A stretch of DNA of 64,000 bases from Prunus persica (taxonomy: Eukaryota > Streptophyta > Magnoliopsida > Rosales > Rosaceae), in contig NC_034013.1 in assembly GCF_000346465.2 (NCBI RefSeq), positions 3,469,912 through 3,533,911 of the forward strand, read 5' to 3'. Under the pieces are notes generated by a model. That model was given only the letters and a program-made list of their open reading frames with translations. It was not told the DNA's origin and made no database searches. A program made the position numbers and the translations under genes. Position 1 is the first letter of the stretch; each line of letters starts with the position of its first letter. Positions 33,240 through 46,103 of this stretch are shown here, piece by piece.

Positions 33240-33938
33240 GTAGAAATTACACATGAACTTATACATTAATTTCAATTTGTCACCTTAAAGAAAATTTTAA
33301 GAGAAATGTCATCTTAAATTTTCAAAATTCATGATTTGTCATCTATCTTTAACACAATCCAATTTTTCATCCATTTTTAAGGGTATTTTAGTTTTTCCAT
33401 TTTCAAAGAAAAAAAAAGAGAGAAAAAAGAAACCCTAAATACGTCACACATTATCCCCCCTCCCCTTCTTCTTTCTCTTTCTCTTTGAGCATGTATAAAT
33501 TTTAAAAAAGAAAAAAGAAGAAGAAGAAAGTGGACTTGGTTTGGGTGGAATAAGAGAATTTGTTTGTGGAGGGTAGGTATTCTATGGTAGAGAGAGAAGG
33601 CAGAAGGGGAAGAGGGAAGGGGGAATAGATTTCAAGGTGGCATGGTTGGTTGGAGCCATCGGTGTCACATTGGGGACGAGGAGGTGATAATTTTTTTTTT
33701 TTTCAATTTTAATTGTTTAAAAGATATACAATTTTAGTTATAATGATTTTTTCATTTTTAAATTTTTTTAAAAATAAAAAGATTAAAATACTCTTAAAAT
33801 ATATAGAAAATTGGAAAATGTTAAACTCAAATAACAAATCCTGTATTTTGAAAAATTAAGATGATATGTCTTTTAAATTTTTCTTGAATGTCACAAATTA
33901 AAATTGAAATTGAGGTATAAATTCATTTCTTAGAAAAT
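33240..33938. mobile_element. Long-TIR DNA element, copy 2
   Basis: The left arm (about 33240-33410: TAGAAATTACACATGAACTTA, CAATTTGTCACCTT, TTCATGATTTGTCATC) and the right arm (about 33770-33938) are inverted copies. Both match the arms of the element at 1020-1512. The ACGTCACACATT core is shared. The centre is longer here and includes a GA-rich block. The right end lies only about 340 bp upstream of the SYP22-like start codon, so it may supply promoter sequence. Confidence 0.6.
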
Positions 33939-34053
33939 TCCATTTGTGGGTCCGCATCAACGTGCCGGCAGCGGCGTCCGTCCGCAAATAGCTTCCACCA
34001 GAAAAAACAACCTCACCGCATCAATAATACAATACGAGACGTACACATACCTC

Positions 34054-34058
<5 letters not shown>

Positions 34059-34098
<40 letters not shown>
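34059..34098 (+). repeat. (CT)n in the SYP22-like 5' leader
   Basis: About 20 CT units, roughly 180 bp upstream of the start codon, within the probable 5' UTR. Confidence 0.85.
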
Positions 34099-34101
<3 letters not shown>

Positions 34102-34275
34102 TCCCTTCCTCTCCGTCTCTCTCTCTCTTCCGAATCATCGCCTCCTGCTTGTCTCCCCGTTCTTCCCGCAATTCTTAATTCGTATCCAAACACCAGCTTC
34201 TCTTTCCATTTTTTTCGAAATTCTCGTCGGGATTTTCTCGGGAAAGTAAGGGTTAGGGTTTGGGAGGGAAGCGAG

Positions 34276-35195
34276 ATGAGCTTTCGGGATCTGGAAGCAG
34301 GAAGGGGCTTGGGTTTTTCAAGGCGTGACATCGTCAATGGCAAGCAGGACCCGACCCAAGCCGTGGCCTCAGGCATTTTCCAGATCAACACCGCCGTATC
34401 CACCTTTCAGAGGCTCGTCAACACCATCGGTACCCCCAAGGACACGCCCGAGCTCCGCGAAAAGCTGTGAGCTCTTTACTTTCTTATCAATTTTGTGTGA
34501 ATTGTTTGGTTTTGCATTTAGGGTTGACTTATAGAGAATTTTGTTTGGTGAAGGCTGAATTGGTTTTCTGTCATGGTTAGTATCATGACTGCCTGAATTT
34601 TAATTGTTTGGATGAGGCGCTTCGCGTTAGCCTTTTGTGCTGTATAATTTGATGGATTAGGATTATCTGTTTGGCTAGCGTTTTGGAGGTGCATGCAATA
34701 TCATTTCAAGATTTGAAATTTTTTAAGAAAAAATGGCTTAAGGGCAATGCCCAGATTAGTTCATTCGAATTCTGAAGTGTCTTTTCTGGTTATTCAGCAT
34801 GCTTCTTTTCTTCACTCCAGCTGGATAATGTGTACGAAATTTGATTCTATTCGTCCTTTATGTGATTGCATTAGAAGTTATGGAGACCTGTAATTTCTAA
34901 TTTTCTAATAATTTTAAGCTTGTTCTGCCCATTTTCCTGTTGCATAGATGGAATGACTGTTGGTGTTCTCTCTCTCTCTCCCGCCTCCCTTCCCTTCCTC
35001 ACTTACTTCCATTATTGTGAATGATTTCCACAAGATACGGCATGCATGATAAATTCCATTTTCTAGTGCTCCCATATTCACTTCTCATGATTTGCAGGCA
35101 CAAGACAAGACTACATATTGGTCAATTGGTGAAGAATACTTCAGAAAAACTTAAACAAGTTAGTGAAAGAGATCATCATACTGAAGTCAATGTAA

Positions 35196-35251
<56 letters not shown>

Positions 35252-38200
35252 CCCTCCTTTTTCCATCCCTTCCTCTCTCTCACACACACACACAACCAAA
35301 AGTAGAGATACATGCCTTTCTCTTTGCACCTACCATCAGATGTATCCATTATTACCTTGATTGAGAACTTCCAGTGCTCAATGATACAATAGCTACAATT
35401 TGGTTAGAAAAGAAATATCCTCTTTTGAAGCCTAAGTCTAAGCCCCATTGTCCCAAATCTAGCAATAAGACCTTTTTGGTCTAAAATGAAATATATTGTG
35501 GCTCAAGAATCAGAAAATAAAAAGAAACAATAAAAATAAATCAGAGTCAAAGATTATGTCAAGTTTTGTTAGAGTATTTATTTGGGTGAAGCGCTATTAT
35601 GAGTATTTATTTGGGTCCACTTTAGGGAATTTCTGATTGGCCAAATAGGTACATTTGATTGGTTGAAATGGTGCATTCTTGCTTTCTATTGTGGGTTGGC
35701 CTTTGAAAAACTCGAACTTTATTATTTGCTTGTTAAACTTAATTCCATGATTCTGCTTTGCGGGGTGTGATGATCTTGAATGTCTTCAACTTAATTGCAG
35801 GCGAGCAAGAAGATTACAGATGCTAAGCTTGCAAAAGATTTTCAAGCAGTGCTGAGAGAATTTCAGAAGGCTCAACGGCTTGCAGCTGAGAGAGAAACAG
35901 CATATGCTCCTTTTGTTCCCCAAGCAGTTCTTCCGTCCAGGTAACTTTTTGTCAGAGGGTAAATCCAATCTATTATTTATGTGCACTATTTTGTGAGTCT
36001 GGTAGGTGAACCTGACCATAGTAGTTCACCGACAATACTTCAAGTTGGTCTATTTTATGTGATATCTTCCAGAAGATCTTTTCGTAATGTTAGTTGCATT
36101 ACATCTAGTGTTGTCAGAGCCTCAATTTTTAGTTGTATGATTGAATACTGTTTCATGCAGCTACACTGCTAGTGAGATAGATATAAGCTCAGATAAGAGT
36201 CCTGAACAGCGTGCTCTCCTTGTGGAATCTAGAAGGTGAGTTTTACTTGATTTTGCTGAGGACTTCTAACTGATACAGCAATGTGAAATGTGTGTGTGCG
36301 TGTTTGCTACTGCTATGATCATTTGGAAGTGGTAACTTGAATTGTAGCAGTTGGTTTTGCAAGAGCAATAGTATATCTCTTGTGGTTTATATATGTATGT
36401 ACATATATATTTCTCCAAAAATTTCTATCTGGTAGAAAAGATTTTCTTTAATTCTCAGATGCATTGTTTCAGTCGTTTTTCCTCCATCTGATCTGCTAGT
36501 AAATTAACTTACTCTACCGTCATGAGGACATTGTATCAGGGCATAGGAAGTATAAATCTGATGCACTTTTTATAACTTTTTGCTTTTTGTTTAAACCAAT
36601 CCGTTGACAGTTGTGTAAGGAATTCAAATCTTGAACATTTTTCTAATGTATAACTTTTTTGTACTCCTATGCTTTAACAAAGATCAGTGCGCAGAAGCTG
36701 TATGTTATATAAAACAAGCAGTTAGAAGTAAGAAAGGTAGATGCAAAACCACAGCCATCTCTTGACAAAAATCCGGATGTCCGGACAAGAGTAGATTTGT
36801 GTATATCTCATAAAAAAATCAGAACAGTGTTTTTACATGTATTACTGATTAAAAGGTCTTTAATGAATTGAATTCTCCATTGTTGATGAAGTGTGAAATG
36901 TAAATGAACTATTCTCCAAGTCCAGTTTTGGGTTTATGGTGGAGTAAGAGGGCCTTTGGAGGGAAAGTGGTCCAGTAGAAGTATGGTTGTGGAGAAGACA
37001 GGCTTAGAAATAGAATTAATATGAAATCATGGTCAAGGGATGTGGAAGACTGTTATGGGTGGGGTCTAGAAGATGTCTTTTGTAGTTTTTGAGTCTCCAT
37101 TACTTATTTAGTATTCTAGTAATTTTCTACTATTTAATGAGTCTTTTAGTATAGTTTTGGGTGTTTAATTTTAAGCCTGTAAATAACTTGATCTCTTGTA
37201 AAATAAATCAGATTTTGGATCGAATGAAAAGTAAGTATTGTTGCAAGGCTAGGGCCTTGATATTTCATCCTCCACTTCTTTGTTTTTCTCTAAATTGCAG
37301 CAATCTTCAATCTTTTTTCTCCTGTTTCTCTAAACCTATTTAAATTACTAAGATGTGTGCCATCTAAAGCTCACTACAATCATAACGCAACACACACCTT
37401 GTGTTGTCCTACATCGAAATGGTAATGGCTTATTTCTCACCTTGAAAACGATTCTCTTATGCACAGAATTTTTTGGAAGCATCAACCGTCTTTGGCTCCA
37501 TTTCCAATTGCGAGAGTTGAAGCTCTATCTATCTTATGCTAGCTGTTTCCCAAATTTTGATTGTTCTTTCATTTATCTACTTAAGTTTAAAATTCTTACC
37601 AATGTTGGATTTGCCATATATCCTTAGCTCTAAATGGGTTGTGCTGCAGACAGGAGGTCGTGCTATTGGACAATGAGATTTCCTTCAATGAGGCTATCAT
37701 CGAGGAAAGAGAACAAGGAATACAAGAAATCCAGCAGCAAATTGGTGAAGTGAATGAGATTTTTAAAGATCTTGCTATATTGGTTCATGAGCAAGGAACC
37801 ATGATTGGTAACTTATCCTTGTCTTTACTCTCTTGAAGGCACTATTATTTATCTGGCTCATTTTTTCTTATGTGATCATATCTACTTTGCAGATGATATA
37901 GGCTCCAATATTGAGGGTGCCCACGCTGCTACTGGCCAGGCAAAGTCCCAACTTGTTAAGGCCTCAAAGACCCAAAGATCAAATTCATCTCTGGTAATTT
38001 ATAACACTTTCTAATGGCATTTTACAAATATATGTATGTATGTGTTCTGAAATGTTCTCTTGCGAGCCTGTCTGGCAACACAAAATGCTTATGCTTTTTT
38101 TTTTTTTGGGGATAAATGAACTAGTAAATTATACAGAAAAGAGGCCACAGCCATTTACAAACAAAGCCTAAGCACGAAAGCTGTAGGCAAAGAACACAAA

Positions 38201-38729
38201 CTGTGAGGGACAACCCTGAAACCCAGAACACAAACCAACAAACCCCACAACGAGGCAAACAAGAAGGAACCAGGGGACCAGGGTTAGCTTGGAATACCCC
38301 AGTTCTCAGCAACCTGTAAATTAACCCAAGTAGGCCTAAACTTTTAGGAATATAATCTACACCTAATGGTAATACATCTAAAAATTACAGCAGTAGAACT
38401 CCTTTTGTTGTTTATGTTGCTAAATCTGATTTGAGCCACTACTTAAGTTGATTCTGGCATAATATGTGGTCCATTCCTGTTTTCAGACCCATGATATACT
38501 TCAGTAGGCGTACTTATGTATTTTAAAATACGTGAAGTAAGCACTGAATCCCACTTAAGAGGAATATTAATGATCTGTATTATCTCCATCTCTCAATTTA
38601 TTTAAGGCATATATGAATACTCTTTAACATTGTCAATCTTATTGATCTCTTCGTATTTTGCAGACTTGCTTGCTCTTGGTAATATTTGGAATCGTGCTTC
38701 TCATTGTGATAGTAGTACTTGCCGCTTAA
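34276..38729 (+). CDS. SYP22: Vacuolar/pre-vacuolar Qa-SNARE, SYP22 (VAM3)-like syntaxin
   Basis: This syntaxin drives fusion at the pre-vacuolar compartment and vacuole. Seven exons: 34276-34466, 35098-35191, 35801-35940, 36161-36235, 37650-37807, 37893-37993 and 38664-38729. All junctions are GT-AG and the frame closes exactly at 274 aa, the usual family length. The N-terminus [11 protein letters not shown] is characteristic of SYP2 proteins. Residues ~20-120 form the Habc bundle ([43 protein letters not shown]). The SNARE helix runs about 180-240 with the zero-layer Gln215 in LVHEQG. A single anchor, residues 254-274, ends the protein ([19 protein letters not shown]) with almost no lumenal tail. 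The start follows a CT-rich leader; an upstream open frame through the CT run from 33946 is rejected. SYP22 and SYP23 cannot be separated from the sequence alone, but the membrane anchor favours SYP22. Confidence 0.97.
35199..35249 (+). repeat. (CT)n in intron 2 of the syntaxin gene
   Basis: About 25 CT units starting 8 bp after the exon 2 donor, followed by a short CA run. Confidence 0.88.
38096..38335 (-). mobile_element. LINE 3'-end fragment in the last syntaxin intron
   Basis: Plus strand begins with a T13 run, so the minus-strand element ends in poly(A) preceded by TTCATTTATCCCC. The minus frame 38312-38121 (contains [17 protein letters not shown]) resembles the translated tail that precedes poly(A) in plant L1-like LINEs. 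It is about 240 bp and strongly 5'-truncated. Confidence 0.5.
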
Positions 38730-39675
38730 TCGTTGGAACAAGTCAAGATGTGCTCTCAGGATCCCGTATGATAATTTCTCTAATGGGTTTTCTCTTGGGA
38801 TATAATGCCTAACTTGAGTTTTGCGCTGTATTATAAGTTGGTATATAGGTGGTGGGTAGCCTTAACAATATATCTGGTTGTTTTGGTTGGTTTTGGTTAT
38901 GTGGGATGTGTTTTTTTTCTTCTTATTCTGTAAGTTGGTGTTTGGGGCTTGTGATGGTGTTCCTTATCTAATAATATAAATATTGATAAATTTCATAATT
39001 CTTTGGGTTTTCATTGGTGTGCATCTGCCAGATTTTATTTTGTCACTCGATTAGAAAATTGTGAATTGGAGTTCACTTTATTGTCCTTTTCTTTGCCGCT
39101 TCTCCAGTTTAATTTGGTTATTTACAGTATTGTTGGAGTTTAGAAGGTATTCATTTCGATTAACTGATTGGGGTTAGGATATCTGGCCAAAACATGATCA
39201 AGTCTCGACCACGGCAGGCATGGTTCTTGCTAAGAAGCAAACTTGGTAATTAATTATATAGGAGAAAATGGCATTACAAAAATCTAAAAATTGAAGGTGA
39301 TTTCAAAATTATAATTGATATTTACTCATAAAAATTTCTAATGTTCCTTGCAGAATCTCCTTTGCAAGATCATGATACTAGGAATTTGACTCATTTTTCT
39401 ACAAACTAATATGGTGGCGGATTTGTTGGAAATTTGAGGTCTCAACTCAGAAGAAGAAAGAGGCTTAATTAATATTTTGCTTAATGTGCTTCACATCCAT
39501 CCAGAGTACTTTGTATGCGTTTGCATCAAATATTATTGATGGAACTGAAACTTGTAACTCACTCATCCATGGTACTTCAATATATCTAGTGTTGAAAATA
39601 AGATATACCACTAGACGAATAACTAGTTGGTCTGAATGTTCCCTTCAAGTGTTCCGACTTTCGTATAGCCCGTAG
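38730..39675. other. Intergenic between convergent genes
   Basis: The left ~250 bp is probably the syntaxin 3' UTR, with an AATATAAATA-type polyadenylation context near 38970. The remainder is AT-rich spacer before the kinase stop. Confidence 0.4.
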
Positions 39676-42600
39676 CTAATACCTCGGACTTGCTATTTGA
39701 TTCTGAAATCTAGAGGTGCTAGAGGAACCAACATAACAAGAGTTCTTAACCAGAGGAATTAGAGACGGTACAACATCTGCCATTAGAGGCCGGTATTCAG
39801 CTTCTGGCTGCACGCACATTGCTGCAATAGCAGCTATCTGTGAAACAATGTAGTGGCAAGAAAAATCTGAGTTGGTTGAAATTTTAGCACCAATAATTTA
39901 CAGTTGAAGGTTTGATTATAGGAAGCTAGCTAGCTGAGCTGACCTGAATTAGATCCCTGTTTGAGTATTGCCCTCTTAGAGATGGGTCAACCATTTCCAA
40001 TATTTTTTCTCTGGTAGTTAACCTTGGAAGAGCCTGAGTCATAGAACAAAAATTAGCAACTTCTTTAGTTTACACCTTAGATACATGCATGCATAAATTG
40101 TAGGCATACATACCTGCATAAACTTAACATTGAGTCTCTGCATAGCAATCTAACGGTTAGACGTGTTGCACATCACCTAGTCTAATTTTAGTGAAAGTGT
40201 AACTATTAAGATTAGACTAGTTAATGTCGCAACAAGTCTAACCATTAGGTTGTTGTAATATTTTAGGTTAAACGGAATGCATGTAAATACACCATTTGTA
40301 AATGCAGAGACTCGAAATTCAATATTATATACTATTAAGTAGAAATTTGCAGGGTTCACTTTTAGTAGCATTGTATGCCATGATGATTGACTAACCCATG
40401 AGATAAGGACATGCTCTCCAGGAGGCCTCTTGGTATCAACTGGCACACGCCCGGTTAACAGCTCTAAAAGAACAGCACCATAGCTGTACACATCTGATTT
40501 TGTGGTAAGCTGTCCTGTGGAGGCATACCTATGTATCACCAAAAAGTCCAAAACTCAAAAATCACAGTGAAGAGAAAAGTATTATTTATATACACAAGAA
40601 TCTTCTTGTAATTCCCTATTTAAATTGAAATCAAAGGGTGCGTTTGTAATTTTGATGAATAGACTTGTTTTATATGCAGTTTGTATACGGACCATGCAAA
40701 AAGGCATCAAAGCAAGAAAATGTCACAATCAGCCTTTGGTCCAAAATGGTGTTTAGGTTTTTAGTAGTTCTTTTGCTTTACCCATGAAGGAGATAAAAAA
40801 TGACAGCTAGCATAATAGTGATCCTAGCATATAAGCCCATGTGTATGCTTCTATTGCATGCCTCTAAATTTGTTGGTATCGTAATGATCATTCTTGAGAG
40901 AAGGAGTTCCATTACAGATGATGTAGTAGCACTCACTCTGGTGCCAAATATCCTGTGGTCCCCAGAACCCGTGTCGAAATCTGACCGTTGATCTTCTCAG
41001 AACCCGTCTTGGCCAATCCGAAATCCGACACCTTGGCACGAAAGTTTTGATCAAGTAGAATGCTGGTGCACTTGAAGTCACGGTGTATGACAGGTGGGAT
41101 GGCATGCTCATGGAGGAACTCAAGGGCCTTGGCACAATCAAGGGCTATCCTCAATCGGGTCCCCCAATCCAACGGCTTATGGTTGTTTGTGGAATGGAGA
41201 TGGTGTTGTAGGGTGCCATTGGGCATGTGTTCAAATATTAGGAGCCTATGATGTTGGTCAGCACAATAGCCAAGTAGCTCCACCAAGTATGGAGAATGCA
41301 ATCGGCTTAGTAGATCCACCTACAATAGGGGAAGAAAAGAAGGCATTTGTTTAATTTCATATTTTGTCTCACACACCCATGTGAAATTTTAATAAAATAT
41401 ACTACAAACACGCATTCTTCTTTAAAATAGAAAAATAATCCTTTTGTCAAAACATTTGAATGCAAGCGTAATGTGTGTTGGAGAAAGAGGTCCTCAAGAT
41501 TTTCATTCTTTTAGTGTGGTTAGGTAAAATACTAAGGTCATAGCATCTTTGAAAGGAGTATTAAAACTCTCCTATCTCCGTCTCATACACCATTTGTGTC
41601 TTTTTTACACATCGTGTGATACACGGATTGTTTTTTTCACATATCACGTCCCTTTATGTGTGTGTGTGTGTGGGAGAGAGAGAGAATTATATTGCAAGCA
41701 AAAAATCTAGCAATGCCCTAGTTAATTTTGCTCAAATGGTTTGTGTGGACAGTACAAATGCTTACACCTAAAAATGACAAAAAGGGCATTCATTTTAAAG
41801 CCAATGTACTTGAAACAGAAGAGACAATACAGCAACAAAATTAATTAAAGAGAAAAAGGAGGGATGGATATTGGATAGAAAGCAAGTAGGAACAAAAGCT
41901 AATAATAATAATAATAAATGAAGTCACTCACCTCAAGCCTGAAAGCACGCTCTCCTTGCCTTCCTTCTCTATGCAGCATCTTAATTGCAGCCACAGTCCC
42001 ATCTCTGAGGATCCCCCTATACACAACCCCAAACACTCCCTGCCCTATCACATTTGCTTCACTAAACTTCTCAGTGGCCACCTCAAGTTCCTTGTATGAA
42101 AACACTTGGACTGCTCCTCCTCCTCCTCTTCTGTATCTGCTTGGTGCTGTGAGTATTTCTGCTGGTGTCTTAAGCACTGACCTTCCAGAATCCCCTCCTT
42201 GGAGGGTTAGGCACCCACCCTTCACATCTGCCACATTTTCACATGCCAATATCAGAATTTCTGGAGGAACAGAAAAAACTCATGTCCAACCAAATTCCAT
42301 AATGGGCTTGTTAAAAACCATATTTTTTTCTTTTAATTAAAAAAAATGCATTCGAACCTCCAAGGCATCTTAGTAGTGTGTGCGAGAAACTTCCCCTCCC
42401 CCTCTTTTTAGACTATCACTTGTAATAAATAAATAATCAAAGCATTATGAGCAGAAGAACCATTCATTTTTCTGTGTATTACCTGGGCTGGAATTGAAGG
42501 TGGGCATTGAGGTTTGAGCAATGAACCTGCTGCTTGTGTTGCTGCTGATGATGCTATTCTCTCTGTAAGTTTTGCCATTGTAACTTTTGGTGGACTTGAG

Positions 42601-42795
42601 CCGTCGAAGGATTAAAATGATCAAGATTATAACAAGGAGCATAACTGAGCTGATGGAAATGATAATGAGAGTATATTTTGAAGGAAAACTTCCATGGTTA
42701 TGGTGGTGGTGGTGGTGGTTATAGGGTTGAGAATGTGAAAGATGGTGGTATTTATGATGAGTGTGGTGTTTTTCAGCAGTGGTGTTAACTTCCAT
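39676..42795 (-). CDS. Single-pass receptor-like Ser/Thr kinase with a His-rich N-terminus
   Basis: Six exons on the minus strand: 42795-42483, 42227-41932, 41319-40937, 40528-40396, 40033-39944 and 39837-39676. These give 458 aa with all phases consistent. Residues 9-34 are histidine-rich (HHTHHKYHH, then HHHHHHNH). A membrane helix is at 42-63 ([21 protein letters not shown]) followed by RRLK. The kinase domain spans ~160-430: [11 protein letters not shown] loop, Lys187 in [18 protein letters not shown] with Asp284, DFG Asp302, and TTGYLAPEY. It is an active-looking RD kinase of the plant RLK/Pelle type. The second-exon acceptor is weak. Upstream of the chosen ATG, the same frame encodes a hydrophobic signal-peptide-like run (SFLLFCIALSVFVL) preceded by an AG microsatellite but no ATG, so the true N-terminus may differ. 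Ligand and pathway are unknown. Confidence 0.87.
42345..42432 (+). repeat. SINE-like fragment in kinase intron 1
   Basis: GCATTCGAACCTCC (B-box-like), then GCGAGAAACTTCCCCTCCCC, matches the common body of plant tRNA-derived SINEs. It has no clear A box. Confidence 0.33.
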
Positions 42796-42831
42796 GAGCA
42801 CAAAGACCGAAAGAGCAATGCAAAACAGAAG

Positions 42832-42836
<5 letters not shown>

Positions 42837-42874
<38 letters not shown>
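42837..42874. repeat. (AG)n microsatellite at the kinase start region
   Basis: On the coding strand it is a CT run between two ATG-containing frames and the hydrophobic codons that precede the called start. Confidence 0.88.
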
Positions 42875-42878
<4 letters not shown>

Positions 42879-43589
42879 GTTTGACAATGGTGAGGTGTAA
42901 ATTTGTATAGGGAGTTGAATTTCCCTTCTAGCTTGGATTTCATCTCTCCTTCTTTCTCTAAACTTGGCCTTTTCTTCACATGATTCTTCACATGAGTCGT
43001 CTCTTCTTTTGTATTTTCTAGAGAATTGTTGTCTTTTTATATCGGAAAGTCTTGGAAGCTTTTGCACGATATCACATCCATTCTCCGTTCAAATAATTAT
43101 TTCCCAATTATAAACAAAGATTTGTGTTACAGACAATTGCTCATGCGTGATGATTGTAAGTCGTTGATGCATTGTAAGACTCACTATCATCAATGGTCCA
43201 CCGATCATCAACGGTCCACCAGCGCGTGGGCGAGTAGTAGCATTTTTCATAAGCAATCTACAGATTTCGAAACTTTCTGATTACCTCTATCCTCAAATGA
43301 CTTGAAGACAATGTGTGGATAATGATTTTATTCACCAGTTGAAGTGGACATGGCAAATGTGCCAACTGTAATTGCCACCAGCGTAAGAAACAATAAAACA
43401 GCAGCTTCAAACCAGAGAATAAGGAGAAAGATAGTAACGCCTAAATATTTGCATGCCAATCCACCGTCCCAGTGTCACTCATTGTCCCAGTCAATAAAAA
43501 TAACAATTAGTAATAAGTGACATAATCCTTCATTAATCATATCATAAAAGAAATTAAGAACATATAGTGAACCTTCTCTTTTTCATATT

Positions 43590-43672
43590 GGGGGAAGGGG
43601 ATGATGAAACCTAGAACTCTCAGATGAACGGGGAGATACTTTTAACCACTTGAGCAACAAGTCCCTTGCATG
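43590..43672 (-). repeat. tRNA-derived SINE fragment
   Basis: The minus strand has TTGCTCAAGTGGTTAAAAGTA (A-box region) and GAGTTCTAGGTTTCATC, a decayed B box. Confidence 0.42.
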
Positions 43673-46103
43673 GAAACTTTTTTTTTTCTTTTTTTTTCAT
43701 ACATGGAACCTTTTCTACCCTTCTTACAATTGAGAGTGACATTGAATTAGGCTTGACCCCCTAAACAGTAGAGCATCACTATCTCCATGGGTTGGAACTT
43801 GTCCCTGGTGTAAGAGGGAGAAATCAGCTGCAACATGACATGGGTATGCAATAAAGTTTGGTAGGGCCAAACATGATGCATCCCAACTCATTTATGTTAA
43901 ATACTCTTCCAATTACCCAAAGGAAATCATGTCTTCCTAATCTGGTATCAGTGGGATTTGAGATCCTAGACAAACTAATTCATTTGCTTCAACCCTCTGC
44001 AACCAGGCCAATCTCCCATTTCTGATAAGTGAACATGCTCTTAATAGATATGCATATGCTTGTCCCCTAGGTTAAATCATGCATCTATATTGCATGCAAA
44101 AGAGTAGAGCTAGCATTGATACAATCGATTCAAGTAATAATTTTTTACACTTCCATCAATCATCTGAAAAACCAAGAAACCTATTGATAAGCTTGGCAAC
44201 TGGTGTGGCATCACCTGGATATGGAATGAGGTAATCCAAATTCATATTTGCTATAGTTCGACAAAGTGTCTGTGGGCGAGCATAGTATAAATGCTTCCTC
44301 TCTGCTAGTTCTTCTGCCAACTCACTTTGATGGTTGTCCATCAGATCTTCATTCACCACCACAATTAAGGGCTTACCAAGCCGCAATGTCTCAAACATGC
44401 TCCGTGACCCTGCACCACAGCAAAACATTCATGAAAACATTTATGCCAATCAAATATCAAGCATCAACATATGTACAAAGAAATTACTCATAATCAGCAA
44501 ACTTTTCTCTTCCTTTGTACTTCTATTTTTACAAAACTTCCCTAAAGAAAATTCATTAAAATTGATGAGTTTAAAAGACTCAAGGGAAACGATACACCTT
44601 TCCTGCAGAAGTAAAGGATAGATGGAAGTAATGCATTGTAGCTAATAAGTTCTCATAAGGAATAGCCTTTCACAATTGCTTCCTTGCAATATTTACAATT
44701 CTAACAATTATCCCTGCAAAATATGTATAGATGGAGCTTCAATTGAGAGATCGCTCAAATAAACTTATATGAGGGACACTCTTGTAGGACCCACCTTGCA
44801 TTGTATGTCAATGATCCGACCATCTAATTTTCAAGTCTTAATTCATAGATTATCTCAGGAAAAAAAAAAAAACCAAAATCAGAAAATTCATGACCATTTG
44901 ATCAGAACGCAGTCATTTAATTTTTCTTTTAAAAAAACTTTTTCTTCTATTTGTTTCATGAACTACACGGCTTAATGGTTTATGATTTGCATGATTTTTT
45001 TCAAGCTCATCTTTGAATGAAAACTTGAAACATAGACGTTTGGATGATGGAACTATAATGTGAAGTGGGCTCCAAAAGAACTCTATGTATACACACATTG
45101 ATATATACATCAGTAATGTAGAGAATGACACTCTCTCATGCACCAACATGCTCTAAGAAAAAAGAAGAGTTATGCTCCATTTTCATTCCATACAAGGACG
45201 TCTACATAACTGAACAGCCCTCATGCACAAAAATGCTCTAAGAGTTATGTCGAACAACAAAAATACATAAAATGTAATTAAATTTGTAATTAAATTGTGG
45301 TATTGTCGGCCTTCCTCATAACAACACATCATGTACCCTTATATTAGAATGGTTTCTAAAATGTAATTGTACAGATGACTGGTAATACTAGTCATGTATC
45401 TGAACCGTTTGATTCTAAAAATTGAACTCAGCCAATTATGTTTTAATTGTATGTGCACATGGAAGAATGGCAGTTGTATAAGACAAAACAGTAACAGTAA
45501 TTCAAGTATACCTAAATGGTAATCAAATGTCAAAACATAAGAAGACACTATGATGTAGTAGTACAGCCTGTAGGTGTTAGATTAAGCACTTAAACAATAG
45601 AACAGAGAAGAATATAAGAGACCGAGGAGAAGAAATATAGATCGATAAGACGAGATAAAGGGCAGAAACAGTAGAACAAAGAAGAATATCAGAGATTGAG
45701 GAGAAGAAATATAGATTGAAGGGATCAGAGAGTTCTAGGAAAAGGTTTACTCAACATTCAAATCTGCATTTTAAAGAACTACATGGGGGTATTTATAGCA
45801 AACTAAAAGCTAGACATAATAGGATAAAAATCCCTTGCTTAAACAGAAATCCTAACCAATAAAAAAGGACACTTAAAACTAGAAATTTGGAAATCTAGAA
45901 AAGTTGAAATCCTACTAGAATTTAGAAAACTAGAGGATCTAGGAAACTAACAAATACATTAGGAAACTAATAAATTGAGGTCCAACGCGTCCTACATCAT
46001 TCTCCCCCGGCAAAAAGAACTCAATTCCGACAAGTAAACAACCACAAAATACAAATTAATAACGATGACGCCGACTGAAAGTATGAATAATAAGGGACGA
46101 GGG

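Larger units (their letters stand above)
42796..44155. other. Kinase 5' leader/promoter and spacer
   Basis: An (AG)n run of about 19 units at 42837-42874 is the leader microsatellite of the kinase. Further right there is a SINE-like piece (43590-43672) but no gene before the ALG13-like stop at 44156. Confidence 0.4.

Noticed and set aside
33946..34275. Upstream extension of the syntaxin frame
   Set aside because: It reads through the CT microsatellite in the 5' leader. The conserved SYP2 start MSFRDLEAG at 34276 is clearly better.
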